In this document: piece by piece, positions 1 through 6,790 of the stretch | Layout: each line of letters opens with the position of its first letter | Position numbering within the stretch: the stretch's first letter is position 1 | Assembly: GCA_016280345.1 (NCBI GenBank) | Contig: JAEEGN010000023.1 | Coordinates: forward strand, 1 to 14,465 | Reading direction: 5' to 3' | DNA length: 14,465 nt | Origin: Selenomonadaceae bacterium | Lineage (GTDB): Bacteria; Bacillota; Negativicutes; Selenomonadales; Selenomonadaceae | The notes under the pieces: model-generated | Told to the model about the DNA's origin: nothing | Database searches by the model: none | Seen by the model: only the letters and a program-made list of their open reading frames with translations | Made by a program: the position numbers and the translations under genes

Positions 1-258
1 CTGACGCAAGGCTTCTTCAACATCATGGGCGACATCGTCAGGGACGCGGTCGAGCAGTCGGAGGCCAACTCCCTGCAGCTGGTCAACGCCTCCGCCGGCC
101 TCTCCCCGGAGGAATTCGCCGAGTCCCTGCGGAAAAACGCGCGCAAGGTTTTCGACGACTGGAAGCAGCTCCACGTCAAGCTCCTGGTGAAATACAACGG
201 TGACGTCGGCATTCGGTACAAGAATTTGCCAAGCCCCGACACCCCGACGGAATATTGA
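1..258 (+). CDS. C-terminal end of an unrecognised protein (5' truncated by window)
   Basis: The frame is open from the first base of the window and ends at TGA 256-258, so only the last 85 residues are seen; the true start lies upstream. An internal ATG at 25 has no ribosome binding site before it, so it is not taken as the start. The visible part is hydrophilic with no membrane segment; it looks alpha-helical in the middle (a run with SPEEFAESLRKNARKVFDDW), then a short strand-like stretch with LLVKYNGDVGIRYKNLP and a proline-rich tail. I do not recognise the family. A strong hairpin terminator begins 36 bases after the stop codon, so this is the last gene of its transcript. Confidence 0.75.
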   Translation: MTQGFFNIMGDIVRDAVEQSEANSLQLVNASAGLSPEEFAESLRKNARKVFDDWKQLHVKLLVKYNGDVGIRYKNLPSPDTPTEY

Positions 259-293
259 TCCATCCGCGCGATCAGTCACCATCCCGCTACGTC

Positions 294-338
294 AAAAAGC
301 CCCGGAATCCCATCCTGCATGGGATTCCGGGGCTTTTT
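294..338. terminator. Bidirectional rho-independent terminator
   Basis: Perfect inverted repeat: 20 bases at 294-313 pair with 319-338, leaving a 5-base loop. The stem is GC-rich in the middle and its outer ends are AAAAA and TTTTT, so a T-run follows the hairpin on either strand. It ends the plus-strand gene at 1-258 and can also end minus-strand transcripts from the promoter at 699-727. Confidence 0.92.
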
Positions 339-570
339 CCGTATATTGTTCCTCTCCCCTGACAGGAGGGTTCCCGGTGGCATGATGACTTTTGGCCAAT
401 CGTTGGCAAAATCCGTCCCGCCCGGAGGTGAATCCAGCCCCATGCAGTTACAGACATCGGCACCGGTGAACCGGGAGCTCATGTCGCCGCACTTTGCTTC
501 CCTACGATTTTTCTCAGGGTTTCAAGTCCTTTTCCCAGCGAACGACCATCCATCTTGTCCAGCCCTGTGA

Positions 571-681
571 TCAGGGATAATTCGCCTCCAGCGCGTCGTG
601 GAAACGATCCATATCCTCGGGCTTGACCTCAATGCGCCGGTCAAAGCGGATGGCCGCCATATATTCCAGGTCCTTCCGCAT
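571..681 (-). CDS. Candidate 36-residue small protein (or 5' part of a broken gene)
   Basis: ATG at 681-679 is preceded by AGAGGA (GAGGA at 690-686, 4 bases spacing) and by a consensus-like promoter only about 20 bases upstream. The reading frame gives 36 residues: it starts MRKDLEYMAAIRFDRRIEV and ends KPEDMDRFHDALEANYP before TGA 573-571. The product is soluble, charged and predicted helical, with no signal peptide. Oddly, the same frame past the TGA continues for 18 more residues, SQGWTRWMVVRWEKDLKP, to a second TGA at 516-514; this tail looks like a beta strand rich in Trp/Arg and could be the rest of an original 55-residue domain. So it is a real short peptide, a recent nonsense pseudogene, or a read-through gene. 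No family recognised. It has no close gene neighbour on its strand. Confidence 0.45.
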   Translation of the reverse strand: MRKDLEYMAAIRFDRRIEVKPEDMDRFHDALEANYP

Positions 682-698
682 ATTTTCCTCTTTTATAA

Positions 699-727
699 AT
701 CATAATCTGCCTTCTTCGCGCCGTCAA
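699..727 (-). promoter_or_regulatory. Sigma-70-like promoter for the small ORF at 571-681
   Basis: On the minus strand, TTGACG (727-722) and TATGAT (704-699) are separated by exactly 17 bases. Transcription would begin near 692, giving a leader of roughly ten bases that is little more than the Shine-Dalgarno site. The -35 box overlaps a perfect palindrome (724-740). Confidence 0.65.
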
Positions 728-740
728 CGCTCGGCGTTGA
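724..740. promoter_or_regulatory. Palindrome over the -35 box, candidate operator
   Basis: Perfect inverted repeat TCAACGC-TCG-GCGTTGA (7-base arms, 3-base centre) covering four bases of the -35 hexamer of the minus-strand promoter. Size and position fit a dimeric repressor site that would block RNA polymerase. No regulator gene lies beside it, so the protein involved is unknown. Confidence 0.45.
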
Positions 741-953
741 GCGCATGCGTGAGGTTCTGAAGACGCGCAGGAATGCGGTGACGAAGATTCAGAATGAATG
801 ATGGTCCGCTTTCGATCAGAATATCAATGAGAAGTTGCTGAGGAAGTCGAAGGAAGGGACGACGGGAGCGAGGATGATGAGCGCGAGGAAGGGAGGACCG
901 TTCACCGGACGGTTTCGCGCCCTCCCCGGAGGCAGAAGGAGAAATCGACGGAT
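741..953. other. Gene-free stretch with a weak protein-like frame
   Basis: No gene with start and ribosome binding site is seen here. On the plus strand one frame from 706 reads plausible helical protein (after ATG 745: MREVLKTRRNAVTKIQNE), hits a TGA at 799-801, then continues with WSAFDQNINEKLLRKSKEG. This may be a decayed gene fragment, but there is no ribosome binding site and no recognised homology, so it is not called as a gene. Confidence 0.3.
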
Positions 954-981
954 TGCGGTTCGGCGCTTAATCTGTTATAAT
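954..981 (+). promoter_or_regulatory. Promoter of tRNA-Arg
   Basis: TTGCGG (954-959), 16-base spacer, and a perfect TATAAT (976-981). The predicted transcription start is about ten bases before the mature tRNA 5' end at 999, as expected for a tRNA needing only brief 5' trimming by RNase P. Confidence 0.75.
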
Positions 982-998
982 GTATTCTATAAGCCAAC

Positions 999-1075
999 GT
1001 CTTCGTAGCTCAGCTGGATAGAGCGACCGCCTCCTAAGCGGTAGGTCGGAGGTTCAAATCCTCTCGAGGACGCCA
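999..1075 (+). tRNA. tRNA-Arg (anticodon CCT)
   Basis: A complete 77-base cloverleaf. Acceptor stem 999-1005 (GTCTTCG) pairs with 1065-1071 (CGAGGAC, one G-T pair). D stem GCTC/GAGC at 1008-1011 and 1021-1024. Anticodon stem ACCGC/GCGGT with loop CTCCTAA, placing anticodon CCT at 1033-1035, which reads AGG arginine codons. T stem GGAGG/CCTCT with loop TTCAAAT. Discriminator G1072 and encoded CCA 1073-1075. It stands alone between its own promoter and terminator, so it is a single-tRNA transcript. No duplicated 3' end of the tRNA was seen, so no sign of an integrated element. Confidence 0.97.
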
Positions 1076-1084
1076 GACGATTCC

Positions 1085-1110
1085 CGGCGGCCTTTGGGCC
1101 GCCGTTTTTT
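1085..1110 (+). terminator. Terminator after tRNA-Arg
   Basis: Perfect 8-base stem CGGCGGCC/GGCCGCCG (1085-1092 and 1097-1104) with loop TTTG, followed by six T (1105-1110). It lies 10 bases after the tRNA CCA end. Confidence 0.93.
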
Positions 1111-1169
1111 ATAACACGGAGAAACCCGGCACGACAAGATCCTTGACGGATGAAAGGGAGGACGAGGCG

Positions 1170-1943
1170 ATGAAAAAGATTTTGACCGGCGTCTTGACAG
1201 GACTTTTGCTTTTGGCCATGCTACCGGCGGCGTTGGCGGGGAACGCGGCCTGGCCGCCGGCGTCGGGCGTATATCAGCGGGTGAACCAAATGGGTGCCGC
1301 CAACGGCATCCTGAAAGTGTTTCACCGGCCGGAAGGGATATTCATCAGCATACTCGCGCTGGATTACGACGGGGACGAAAGTGGGCTGATTCCCGCCATG
1401 GAACGGGGTGGCGCGGCCCGGCTGAACGGGGCCGGCCGGCTGCAGATGGAGCCGACGGACGCGGAGGCGGCGCTGCCCTTCATGATTGCGACGATGGCCA
1501 CCGAGGACGGCGACGAGACAAAGCAGTGCCGTTTCCCGGCGAATGCGTATTACCGCGTGACAACGGAACAGGGCGCGATGATCGTCGAAGCGCTGAACAG
1601 GATCGACTGGAACGAGACGGTGCCGCTGGACGGGCGATACGTCCTGACCACGGCGGACCCGGTTGTCGATGAGGCCCTGGCGGCCTATGCCGTGACGTGT
1701 TTTGCCAACACCGTCCTCCACGTTTGGGACTATTCCCGGGCTGACCGCTGGGCGTTCGATATTCAGCCGGCAGGGTGGCACGAAAGCATTGGCCGCCTGC
1801 CGCCGGTGATGCAGGTCGACGTGTATTTCCAAACGGAAAAGCCGCGGGGCTCGTTCCTCGGGACCAATGATCTGAGCGCGGTGTACCGGATCCTTCCGGA
1901 GCCGCCGGTCAGCCTGGTGGGCAAGGACGGCGCCCGGGGTTGA
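1170..1943 (+). CDS. Secreted protein of unknown function
   Basis: ATG 1170 is chosen over the upstream in-frame TTG 1143 because GGGAGG (1156-1161) sits 8 bases before it and the product then begins with a classic signal peptide: MKK, a hydrophobic core of about 15 residues, and a probable signal peptidase I site after LPAALA (residue 23). There is no lipobox cysteine. The mature part of about 234 residues has no membrane segment and looks beta-rich; it carries two cysteines, about residues 115 and 185, that could pair outside the cell. I do not recognise the family. Only 36 bases separate it from the Nudix gene downstream, so they are probably co-transcribed. No convincing own promoter is visible between the tRNA terminator and the ribosome binding site. 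Confidence 0.8.
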   Translation: MKKILTGVLTGLLLLAMLPAALAGNAAWPPASGVYQRVNQMGAANGILKVFHRPEGIFISILALDYDGDESGLIPAMERGGAARLNGAGRLQMEPTDAEAALPFMIATMATEDGDETKQCRFPANAYYRVTTEQGAMIVEALNRIDWNETVPLDGRYVLTTADPVVDEALAAYAVTCFANTVLHVWDYSRADRWAFDIQPAGWHESIGRLPPVMQVDVYFQTEKPRGSFLGTNDLSAVYRILPEPPVSLVGKDGARG

Positions 1944-1979
1944 TTCCCGGGGAATCGGACGGAAAGGAGGATTCGCTGC

Positions 1980-2459
1980 ATGGCGAAAAGCAATTTGACG
2001 ACGCTCTGCTACATCGAGCGCGACGGAAAATACCTGATGATGCACCGCACGAAGAAGGAGGGCGACATCAACCGGGACAAGTGGGTGGGCGTCGGCGGCC
2101 ACTTCGAGCCGGACGAATCGCCGGAAGAATGCCTGTGGCGGGAAGTCCGGGAGGAAACGGGGCTGACGCTGACGGCACACGTTCTGCGCGGCATCGTCAC
2201 CTTCCTTTCCGACCGCTGGCCGACGGAATACATGTTCCTCTACACCGCCGAAGCGACAGGCGAGCCCGGCCTCTGCGACGAGGGGACGCTGGAATGGGTG
2301 GAGAAACCGGCCGTCTATACGCTCCCCATCTGGGAAGGGGACAAGATCTTCTTCCGCCTGTTGGAGACAAGGGAGGGGTTCTTCTCCCTGAAACTCCGCT
2401 ATGAGGGCGATCGGCTGGCGGAAGCCGCCCTGGACGGCGAAACGCTTCCTGTTTCGTGA
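1980..2459 (+). CDS. Nudix hydrolase, MutX/MutT-like (8-oxo-dGTP diphosphatase family)
   Basis: A 159-residue cytosolic protein with a complete Nudix box at residues 40-62: G40, E46, then REVREETGL (R54 to L62), matching GX5EX7REUXEEXGU, so the Mg-binding glutamates are present. The N-terminal LTTLCYIERDGKYLMMHRTKK followed by KWVGVGGHFE, and the C-terminal half with LPIWEGDKIFF and a final Y-GD-L element, resemble streptococcal MutX, which hydrolyses oxidised dGTP to keep it out of DNA. Substrate is inferred by that likeness; other nucleotides are possible. Start ATG 1980 follows AAAGGAGG with 9 bases spacing. It is second in a likely two-gene operon with the secreted protein and ends just before a strong terminator. 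Confidence 0.9.
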   Translation: MAKSNLTTLCYIERDGKYLMMHRTKKEGDINRDKWVGVGGHFEPDESPEECLWREVREETGLTLTAHVLRGIVTFLSDRWPTEYMFLYTAEATGEPGLCDEGTLEWVEKPAVYTLPIWEGDKIFFRLLETREGFFSLKLRYEGDRLAEAALDGETLPVS

Positions 2460-2487
2460 CGAGTTATGTGATTCGGTGAGAATATGT

Positions 2488-2544
2488 AAAAAGAAGCTGT
2501 CGCATGAAGGGAGATGATTCAATTCATGGACAGCCTCTTTTTTT
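2488..2544. terminator. Bidirectional terminator between the Nudix gene and the MATE gene
   Basis: Left arm 2488-2501 (AAAAAGAAGCTGTC) pairs with right arm 2529-2542 with one mismatch, extended inward by CATGAA/TTCATG (2503-2508 and 2523-2528). T-run TCTTTTTTT on the plus strand and TTCTTTTT on the minus strand. It closes both convergent transcription units. Confidence 0.9.
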
Positions 2545-2607
2545 GTTGGCGTAATAAACCAAATCGAAATCGAGTCCGCGCTTCTCCAATACCATGCCGG
2601 CCGGCGG

Positions 2608-3963
2608 CTAGGTGCCGGGCAGGTCATGGCGGCGCTCGACGACGCGCAGGCGCAGCCGCAGACCGAGGGCGCCGATCAAGAGGCCGGCGATGAGGCCGGC
2701 CCAGTAACCGTAAGGGCCGAGGCCGGTGAAGCGGGCCAGCGCCCAGCCGGCGGGAAGGCCGATGCCCCAGTAGGAGAGCATCGCCAGGTAGAAGGCGGCG
2801 CGGACGTCCTTGTAGCCGCGCAGCGCGCCCTGCAGCGGCGCGTTGACGCCGTCCGCCAGCTGCATGACGACGGCGTAGCCGAGAAAGACGATGAGGCGTT
2901 CCTTCACCGCCGGGTCGGAGGTGTAGAAAGCAGCGATGTCCCCGGCGCTTCGGGCAGCGACGGCGGCGAGGGTACCGGCGGCGATCAGGGACAGGCCCCA
3001 GGCGAGGCGGGTGTACTGGCGGGCGTCGGCCGGGCGGCGGGCGCCGGTCTCATAACCGACGAAGATGGTGAGGGCCAGGGAAATGCTGAGGGGGACTACA
3101 TAGGCCACGGAGGCGAAGTTCATGGCCGCCTGGTGCGCCGCCATGATCGTCGTGCCGTAGGCTGCCATCAGCAGCCCCACCACGCCGAATATGCTGGCCT
3201 CGCAGAACATCGTGCTGCCGATGGGCAGACCGACGCCGAGCTGCTTCTTCCACTCGCGGCCGTCCAGGGGCGGCAGGTCGGAGAAAACACGGTAGCGGCC
3301 GAAAGGCACGGTGTGGGTGACGGTCAGGGTGTAGAGGACGAAGTCGAGCCCGAAGGCGACGGCGGATCCCATACCGGCGCCGGCGCCGCCAAAGGCGGGC
3401 AGCCCGAAGGGACCGAACATGAAGACGTAGTTCAGGGCGATGTTTATGGGAACGATGGCCAGCGTGATGAGCATGGTGAGGCGCGTGGCCCCGTGGGAAT
3501 CCATGAGGTTCCGCAGCACCAGCGACAGGAAGAAGGGCGCGATGCCGAGGGACAGGGCGGCGAGATAGCGACAGGCGATGGCCTCGACGCGCGGCGCCAG
3601 CGCCAGGCGCGGCAGCAGGAGCGGCACGGCGATATAGCCCAGCAGCAGGAACACCGCCGCCAATCCCAGGGACCAGTAAAAGCCCTGCTGCACGATGCGG
3701 CGGATGCGCTCTTTCTTCCCGGCCCCGTAAAGCTGCGACAGCACCGGCGTCAACCCGGAGATGATGCCGATGGCCAGGCAGAAGAACGGCATCAGGAGGT
3801 TCGCCGCCACGGCGACGCCGGCCAGGTCCTCCCGGCTGATGTGCCCGGCCATGACGGTATCGAAAAAGCCGGTGGCGAAGATGGCCGCCTGGGATACGAA
3901 GATGGGCAGCAGCACCGAGAGAAGCTGTCCCGCTTTTTCCCGGCGGGAATTCGTCTTTTTCAT
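2608..3963 (-). CDS. MATE family efflux transporter
   Basis: A 451-residue integral membrane protein with the length and twelve-helix pattern of MATE (multidrug and toxic compound extrusion, NorM/DinF-like) antiporters, which expel organic cations, drugs or metabolites using a Na+ or H+ gradient. Family marks include the N-terminal run PIFVSQAAIFATGFFDTVMAG, the region with LTPVLSQLYGAGK after helix 2, and MAAHQAAMNFASVAYVVPLS in the second half. Substrate cannot be read. The ATG is 6 bases after the TGA of the FIST-GGDEF gene; the nearest GGAGG is 17 bases upstream, too far for good use, so translation is probably coupled to that gene. Odd point: past the TAG the same frame stays open for 29 codons (to TGA 2526-2524). 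Confidence 0.93.
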   Translation of the reverse strand: MKKTNSRREKAGQLLSVLLPIFVSQAAIFATGFFDTVMAGHISREDLAGVAVAANLLMPFFCLAIGIISGLTPVLSQLYGAGKKERIRRIVQQGFYWSLGLAAVFLLLGYIAVPLLLPRLALAPRVEAIACRYLAALSLGIAPFFLSLVLRNLMDSHGATRLTMLITLAIVPINIALNYVFMFGPFGLPAFGGAGAGMGSAVAFGLDFVLYTLTVTHTVPFGRYRVFSDLPPLDGREWKKQLGVGLPIGSTMFCEASIFGVVGLLMAAYGTTIMAAHQAAMNFASVAYVVPLSISLALTIFVGYETGARRPADARQYTRLAWGLSLIAAGTLAAVAARSAGDIAAFYTSDPAVKERLIVFLGYAVVMQLADGVNAPLQGALRGYKDVRAAFYLAMLSYWGIGLPAGWALARFTGLGPYGYWAGLIAGLLIGALGLRLRLRVVERRHDLPGT

Positions 3964-3969
3964 GCGCCG

Positions 3970-5727
3970 TCAGTCCGTTTCCTCCCCGGCGGCGCAGACG
4001 CGGTCCTTGCCGGTCTGCTTTGCCCGGTAGAGGGCGTCGTCCAGAGCCCGGTAGAAGGCGGTGAAGGAGCCGTCGGCAGGGAACTCCGCCACCCCCAGGC
4101 TGGCAGTGACGCGCTTGCCGTCCGGCAGCGTGTAGCCCTCGAACAGTGTGCGACGGATGTCCTCGGCGATTTCCTTCGCGTCAGCCAGCGCCGTCCCCGG
4201 CAGGATGGCGATGAATTCCTCGCCGCCCCAACGCCCGGCGGCGCCGCGCTGCCCGACACACTGCTTCAGCACCTTCCCCGCCCAGCGCAGCGTCTCGTCT
4301 CCCACCGCGTGGCCGTAAGTATCGTTAACCCGCTTGAAGTTGTCGAGGTCGAGCATGACAGCGGAGAGGCAGCACTCCTCCGGCCGCTTCCCCGACAGGG
4401 CCTTCTGCAGGATGGACTCGATTTCCCCGCGGTTGTAAAGCCCCGTCAGCCGGTCCTGCGTCGCCAGCTCCAAGAGCCGGCGGTTCGCCGTCTCCAACTC
4501 CGCCGACGTCACCGCCACGAAGTTCGCCAAGTGCTGCACCAGGCGCATAGTGCCGGTAAGCTGCTTCGGCGGCGGCGGGGGCGGCATCTGCGGCGGACGC
4601 GAGGCTTCCCGCGGCCCCTCGCGGAAGGAGACCGACACCAGCGTCATATTGAGCATCGCCACGTCCTCGCCGTCGCGGCGTCCCACTTCACCCTGGACGT
4701 AGAGCCCGGCATTGGGGGCGATTATCTGGAAGGGGCGGAGTTCCTGATTCGCGTCCTCCTGGAGGAAGATGCGCCGGGAGATACAACTGAAAAGCAGGAT
4801 GGCCTCCGGCTCGAAGGTCATGATGTCCATGCGGACGCCATAAGAGGCATCCAGTATCTCGTTGGGGTCGCCGTAGGCCAGCCGCACCTTCTCTCCCAGC
4901 CGGCAGTCGGCGCCCACGAGCAGCGCCCCCTCCGGCGTTGCCCGGTAGGGCAGGCGCAGCATCCGGCCGTCGCCGCGCTCCAAGAGGAGCGGGAAGAGCA
5001 ACTTTTCCAGCGCGAAATCCTCCTGCGAGGCCGAGAGGTATTTCTTGTAAATCTGACTCGCCGGCTGATGGTTGAATTCGGTAATGACGTTGTCGGCTTC
5101 CATGGCGGTGATCCGGAAGCACGGACCCAGCGGCCGCCAGCCCAGCGTCAGGTTGACGCGGATATGGAGCTCCTCTCCGGAAAAACAGACGACGACAACG
5201 CCCTCATGCAGCACGCGGTTCCCGGCGAAAACGTACTTGCTGAGGTCATCCGTATCGCCTGCGGCGCCGCCAAAAACGGGCAAATCCTTCGGGAAATCGT
5301 TGAGAGCGTCCAGGAATTCATAGGCCCGGCTGTCGTTGACGGAGAGCAGGAGCTCCAGCCCCGCCAGCGACGGCAGCGACCGGCACGATTCCCGCAGAGA
5401 CGCCACCGCCTCCGCCGGCGACATGGCGGTGAAATCGACGAGATGCGCCTGCACGTTCGCTTCCCGGAAGACCATGAAACTCAGGATGGTGGTGCGCAGC
5501 GACATGGCCCCGGAAAGGATCTCCCCTGAGGTAGAGCTGCCGACGACAACCGCCTCCGGCAGGGCCGCCCGTACCCGCGCTACGAGAGAGAGGGCCGCCG
5601 CCTCGGGCCAGCCGGAAAAGACGGAAACCAGGACGGCGGAGGCGTTTTCCGGGCACACCTCCCGGAACGCCCGCAGGCAGGCGTTGAAATCATCGGCGTT
5701 TTTCAGATAGAAAGATATCTGCTTCAT
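3970..5727 (-). CDS. FIST domain sensor diguanylate cyclase (FIST-GGDEF)
   Basis: A 585-residue soluble protein without membrane segments. The first ~370 residues fit a FIST sensor: GSSTSGEI at 63-70, VFGGAAGD later in FIST_N, then the FIST_C part; FIST domains are predicted to bind small ligands such as amino acids. A proline run (about 378-387) and a short helical linker lead to a GGDEF domain from about 421 (DRLTGLYNR; VMLDLDNFKRVNDTYGHAVGDE) with catalytic GGEEF at 501-505, so it should make cyclic di-GMP from two GTP. The inhibitory RxxD site is absent: the matching positions read GQRG. ATG 5727 follows GAGAAAGGG. It lies 35 bases after the lipoprotein gene and 6 before the MATE gene, within one operon. 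The ligand is unknown. Confidence 0.93.
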   Translation of the reverse strand: MKQISFYLKNADDFNACLRAFREVCPENASAVLVSVFSGWPEAAALSLVARVRAALPEAVVVGSSTSGEILSGAMSLRTTILSFMVFREANVQAHLVDFTAMSPAEAVASLRESCRSLPSLAGLELLLSVNDSRAYEFLDALNDFPKDLPVFGGAAGDTDDLSKYVFAGNRVLHEGVVVVCFSGEELHIRVNLTLGWRPLGPCFRITAMEADNVITEFNHQPASQIYKKYLSASQEDFALEKLLFPLLLERGDGRMLRLPYRATPEGALLVGADCRLGEKVRLAYGDPNEILDASYGVRMDIMTFEPEAILLFSCISRRIFLQEDANQELRPFQIIAPNAGLYVQGEVGRRDGEDVAMLNMTLVSVSFREGPREASRPPQMPPPPPPKQLTGTMRLVQHLANFVAVTSAELETANRRLLELATQDRLTGLYNRGEIESILQKALSGKRPEECCLSAVMLDLDNFKRVNDTYGHAVGDETLRWAGKVLKQCVGQRGAAGRWGGEEFIAILPGTALADAKEIAEDIRRTLFEGYTLPDGKRVTASLGVAEFPADGSFTAFYRALDDALYRAKQTGKDRVCAAGEETD

Positions 5728-5762
5728 GACGCAAGGCCCTTTCTCATACTGCTGTCATATAG

Positions 5763-6722
5763 TCAAAGCTGGAAGTCGATACGGTAGAGCTTCTCGCTGC
5801 GATCGTCATAGACGAGGACCTGATTGCCCTCCATGGCGCAAAGGGCAAACGGGCGCATATTGAACCGCGTCTCCCCCAAGACCTGGGTGGTCTTGCGGTC
5901 GAGGATGCGGAACAGCCCCTTGGAGCCGCAGTGGATGACGTAGTCCTTGGTGACGGCCCAGCCCCGGGGCAGCTCCGGGACGCCCTCGTAGCGGCGGATT
6001 TCCTTGCCCTTCCGGTTGAAGGCGATGAGTATCGGGATGCCCGGCGTGTTTTCCTTCAGTTTCCTGATGACGCAGCGCAGGAAGATCTCCTCCGCTTCGG
6101 CGCAGACGAGCCGCAACGTGACCTTCGTGAGCTCCGGGGTCAGCTTGTAGTTCTTGATGACGTCGCGGGCATCGCTGAACGTGGCCCCGTCGAGGTTGAC
6201 GGCCTTCAGCGACACCCCCCGCAGGTAGAAGAACTCCGACGTCCCCGCGACGCCGGCCATTTCGCCCGGCCAGGGATCGCCGAGGACAAGGGCCTTGCCG
6301 TCGTAGATGGCGGTCTTGTGCTCGTCGGCGGAGCGGTAGAGCACGACGCGGCCGTTGTCGGCGAGGTCGTCCACGCTGCCGCTCTCCCCGATGGCCGTGA
6401 GATCCGAGATGGTATCGCCCTTCATGGTCACCTTGTAGAGCTCTGAGGGTTTCGTGCCGCCGTGGAAGTAAATGGTATTCCCGATGACGGCGAGGCGTCC
6501 GGTGCGAATCTTCTTGGCAAGGTTGACGCCCGTGAGCTCGTAGGCGTTGATTTCACGCTGGCCAAGGGTCGCGGTCATGGAAGGCTTCGCGCCGGCGGAT
6601 TGAGTCGCCGGGGCGACGGGGGCGTCCTTCGCCGCACTGTCGCCGCTGCCGCCGCCGCAGCCGCTCAAAAGCGACGCCGCCAGGAATGCCGCCGCCAGGC
6701 CCCAGGCCATCCGTTTCCCCAT
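5763..6722 (-). CDS. Lipoprotein with beta-propeller-like repeats, unknown function
   Basis: ATG 6722-6720 is preferred to the in-frame GTG at 6731-6729: GGAGG (6739-6735) lies 12 bases from the ATG but only 3 from the GTG. The 319-residue product has a lipoprotein signal: MGKRMAW, a hydrophobic stretch, and lipobox LLSGC with acylated Cys22, followed by a Gly/Ser/Ala/Pro-rich tether to about residue 50. The rest has short repeated strand patterns such as GNTIYFHG, GRVVLYRSAD, SEFFYLRGV, KDYVIHCGSKGLFRILD and NQVLVYDD, typical of beta-propellers like DUF5050-type proteins. It is anchored at the outer face of the membrane. First gene of the operon with FIST-GGDEF and MATE; it might present or monitor an extracytoplasmic ligand, but that is inference. 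Confidence 0.82.
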   Translation of the reverse strand: MGKRMAWGLAAAFLAASLLSGCGGGSGDSAAKDAPVAPATQSAGAKPSMTATLGQREINAYELTGVNLAKKIRTGRLAVIGNTIYFHGGTKPSELYKVTMKGDTISDLTAIGESGSVDDLADNGRVVLYRSADEHKTAIYDGKALVLGDPWPGEMAGVAGTSEFFYLRGVSLKAVNLDGATFSDARDVIKNYKLTPELTKVTLRLVCAEAEEIFLRCVIRKLKENTPGIPILIAFNRKGKEIRRYEGVPELPRGWAVTKDYVIHCGSKGLFRILDRKTTQVLGETRFNMRPFALCAMEGNQVLVYDDRSEKLYRIDFQL

Positions 6723-6790
6723 GCTGAACACTCTCCTCCGGCGGGCTTCGCCGCCCTCATATTCGCCGGCCCGGGGCCGGGTTTTCCTTC

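Noticed and set aside
276..482. 68-codon minus-strand ORF starting at ATG 482
   Set aside because: It has no ribosome binding site and runs straight through the perfect terminator hairpin, so it cannot be a normal gene.
571..573. Selenocysteine at the TGA of the small ORF
   Set aside because: The short CCCTG/CAGGG hairpin overlaps the TGA itself rather than following it, and no redox motif is seen; a nonsense mutation or a true stop is simpler.
1143..1169. TTG start that lengthens the secreted protein by nine residues
   Set aside because: The ribosome binding site lies inside this extension and fits ATG 1170; the longer form would also put acidic residues before the signal peptide.
1221..2627. 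468-codon minus-strand ORF
   Set aside because: It is antisense to the signal-peptide protein and the Nudix gene and passes through the terminator; its Arg/His/Pro-rich product is the usual shadow in GC-rich DNA.
2626..5529. 967-codon plus-strand ORF
   Set aside because: Antisense to the MATE and FIST-GGDEF genes, with a Gln/Gly/Arg-rich, low-complexity product and no ribosome binding site.
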